From: an uncultured Allofournierella sp.
GTDB lineage: Bacteria; Bacillota; Clostridia; Oscillospirales; Ruminococcaceae
DNA length: 6,167 bases
Assembly (NCBI GenBank): GCA_944382705.1
Contig: CALWNE010000004.1
Span: forward strand, 1-6,167
Direction: 5' to 3'
The position numbers were made by a program, and so were the translations under genes. Below, one piece after another: positions 4,973-6,167 of the stretch; position 1 is the stretch's first letter; every line of letters begins with the position of its first letter. The notes beneath the pieces are model-generated. The model was not told where the DNA came from, did not search any database, and was given only the letters and a program-made list of their open reading frames with translations.

Positions 4973-5959
4973 TCAGGCTGCGTTGGCGGTATAGGATTGC
5001 AGGCCATTCTCGGTGGCTGCAATTACCACCGATCCATTTTGGTCGGTACGCAGAATTTCTGCGCCAATCTGACCAAATCGCTGCATAGGCTCTTTATGTG
5101 GGTGCCCATAGCTATTATCTTTGCCACAGCTTACCACAATCCACTGGGGCTGAATTGCTTCCAGGTAATCCATGGAGTTGGAGGTATTGGAACCATGGTG
5201 GGCAGCCTTGTAAACCTGCGCCTTGGGAACCACTCCCTGCTCCAGCGCCTGCTGTTCCAAATCTTTTTCAGCATCGCCGCTGAGCACCACACTCAGACCC
5301 GGTGCATGGTAGTAAAGTATTTGGGAAAGGTCGTTGTAATTATCGGTTTCAATTCCGGCAAAGCGCACCTCCAAGGTGCCTTCTCCCAGCTGGAAGGTCT
5401 GCCCTTCCTGGGATACCGTGGTGGGAATTTGCAGCCGCTCAATGGTATCCATTACCTTTTCAAAGGTGCGGGTGGTGGGATAGGGGGCTTTGTCCAAATC
5501 CGGCAACAGAACATGGTCCACCTGCACCTGCTCCAAAACTGCCTTCATGCTGCCAATGTGGTCTGCATGAGGGTGACTCATCACCAGCAACGCCAGATGG
5601 TCTACCCCCTGCTGCTCCAGATAAGAAAGCAACGCTTCTTTGCTTTCTGGTTCACCTGCGTCGATCAGGCAATAAGTATCGCCGCTTTGCAGCAGGGTAG
5701 CATCTCCCTGCCCCACATCAATAAAGTGCACCGCCTGCACCTGGTCGGACAGTTCTCCTGTTTCCACCGGTGTGGTGGTAAAGCCCAATGCCTGGTATAA
5801 ATCATTCCAGGTGGGTACAGAGGCTGTGCCGTTTTCCATGCCCAGATTCAAACCCACAATCAAGCAGAACAGGGCTAATCCAAGCACAATTGCCTGGGGC
5901 AGTGTAAGACGGATGGTTACGGTTCTTTTGCCTCGTTTTCTTCTTTTACGCTGGGCCAT
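4973..5959 (-). CDS. Membrane-anchored ComEC-like metallo-beta-lactamase-fold hydrolase
   Basis: A 328-residue protein. The N-terminus is very basic (residues 2-12, mostly Lys and Arg), followed by one hydrophobic segment at about 19-38. By the positive-inside rule this places the rest outside the membrane. After a linker (about 41-73) comes an MBL domain like the C-terminal nuclease-like domain of ComEC/Rec2: FIDVGQGDA (79-87), SHPHADHIG (128-136) with H129, H131, D133, H134, the buried Asp in LSGDAE (D229), AAHHGSN (252-258) and SYGHPH (283-288). All expected metal ligands are present, so it should be active, probably as a phosphodiesterase or nuclease (family inference; substrate unknown). 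It lacks the ComEC channel domain, so it is not a full DNA uptake protein. RBS AGAGGAG lies inside the last codons of the upstream gene, whose stop is 3 bp before this ATG, so translation is probably coupled. Confidence 0.88.
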   Translation of the reverse strand: MAQRKRRKRGKRTVTIRLTLPQAIVLGLALFCLIVGLNLGMENGTASVPTWNDLYQALGFTTTPVETGELSDQVQAVHFIDVGQGDATLLQSGDTYCLIDAGEPESKEALLSYLEQQGVDHLALLVMSHPHADHIGSMKAVLEQVQVDHVLLPDLDKAPYPTTRTFEKVMDTIERLQIPTTVSQEGQTFQLGEGTLEVRFAGIETDNYNDLSQILYYHAPGLSVVLSGDAEKDLEQQALEQGVVPKAQVYKAAHHGSNTSNSMDYLEAIQPQWIVVSCGKDNSYGHPHKEPMQRFGQIGAEILRTDQNGSVVIAATENGLQSYTANAA

Positions 5960-5962
5960 AGA

Positions 5963-6167
5963 TTATCTCCTCTTGCCTTTCTTTTTGGGTGCAAAGGTGG
6001 GCCGGGCTTCCCTGCCGGCAACCTTTTTGCCATCCTGAGAAACAAACTGACCCTTAATAATCTTCGGCTGGTTTCGCTTGGCTTGGGCTCGGGTTGCAGG
6101 ACGCTGCTCCTGTTTGGCCTTTGGCTTATAGCCAGGAACCAGCAGAGGAATCAAATCCTCCCGATGG
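5963..6167 (-). CDS. C-terminal end of an unidentified gene, possibly YgiQ-type radical SAM protein
   Basis: The minus-strand frame is open to the right edge, giving 67 residues plus a stop (TAA at 5963-5965). A TTG near 6154 could be read as a start, but GGGAGG is only 2 nt from it and the frame continues upstream with H-R-E-D, so this is a gene 3' end and not a small gene. The peptide reads HREDLIPLLVPGYKPK and then becomes a low-complexity, strongly basic tail ending KKKGKRR. The REDLI segment followed by a disordered basic tail resembles the C-terminus of YgiQ (UPF0313) radical SAM proteins, which end with (G/H)REDLIGFG-like sequence and a Lys/Arg-rich tail. The catalytic part is outside the window, so this identity is tentative. 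It is the upstream member of the MBL-DUF3006 operon. Confidence 0.5.
   Translation of the reverse strand, partial: HREDLIPLLVPGYKPKAKQEQRPATRAQAKRNQPKIIKGQFVSQDGKKVAGREARPTFAPKKKGKRR

Noticed and set aside
4957..5022. N-terminal extension of the DUF3006 protein by 22 residues
   Set aside because: It overlaps the end of the MBL gene in another frame, is Pro-rich and unlike the family, while the ATG at 4956 has a strong RBS and starts exactly at the conserved motif.
4955..5800. Plus-strand open frame of 281 codons opposite the MBL gene
   Set aside because: It is antisense to an MBL protein with intact motifs; it reads as low-similarity, Cys/His/Gly-rich shadow sequence.
5963..6154. Stand-alone 63-residue basic protein starting at TTG
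   Set aside because: The RBS-like GGGAGG is only 2 nt from the TTG, and the frame stays open upstream to the window edge with residues that fit a longer protein.

Overview
The window looks like chromosomal DNA from a low-to-mid GC Bacillota, most likely class Clostridia and plausibly the Oscillospirales (inference). This rests on a pyruvate kinase of the Bacillus/Clostridia type with an extra C-terminal phosphohistidine-like domain, a monofunctional DeoB phosphopentomutase, a three-cysteine Rrf2 regulator, a ComEC-like metallo-beta-lactamase (MBL) protein paired with a DUF3006 protein, strong AGGAGG ribosome binding sites, and AT-rich intergenic DNA with consensus-like sigma-A promoters. No mobile element, CRISPR array, tRNA, rRNA or known riboswitch was recognised.

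Left part (1-1689), all on the minus strand. deoB has its own promoter (1661-1689), a good ribosome binding site and a strong terminator (385-421). Past that terminator is a short AT-rich stretch with a candidate promoter and a leader. The first 54 codons of a membrane protein then run off the left edge (162 to 1).

Centre (1690-4110). A 524-bp divergent intergenic region separates deoB from pyk. It carries a proximal and a possible distal promoter for pyk and a perfect 7-bp dyad built from Rex-type half-sites in everted order. pyk (2151-3893, plus strand) encodes a 580-residue K+-dependent-type pyruvate kinase. Its codon use looks like that of a highly expressed gene, and it ends in a perfect 17-bp terminator hairpin.

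Right part (4044-6167). A single-gene unit with a consensus promoter encodes an Rrf2/IscR-like regulator and ends at a 16-bp hairpin. Facing it is a tightly packed minus-strand operon: the 3' end of an unidentified gene (possibly a YgiQ-type radical SAM protein), then a membrane-anchored extracytoplasmic MBL protein resembling the ComEC nuclease domain, then a small DUF3006 protein. The operon ends at its own terminator, so the convergent junction (4543-4716) holds two terminators back to back.

Functionally, deoB joins nucleoside salvage to the pentose phosphate pathway and pyk is the last step of glycolysis, so both are central carbon housekeeping genes. The Rrf2 protein probably senses iron-sulfur or redox state, but its targets cannot be read from this window. 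The most poorly understood unit is the MBL-DUF3006 pair. I saw no clearly new defence or mobile system here; the findings are modest regulatory structures and that uncharacterised pair.
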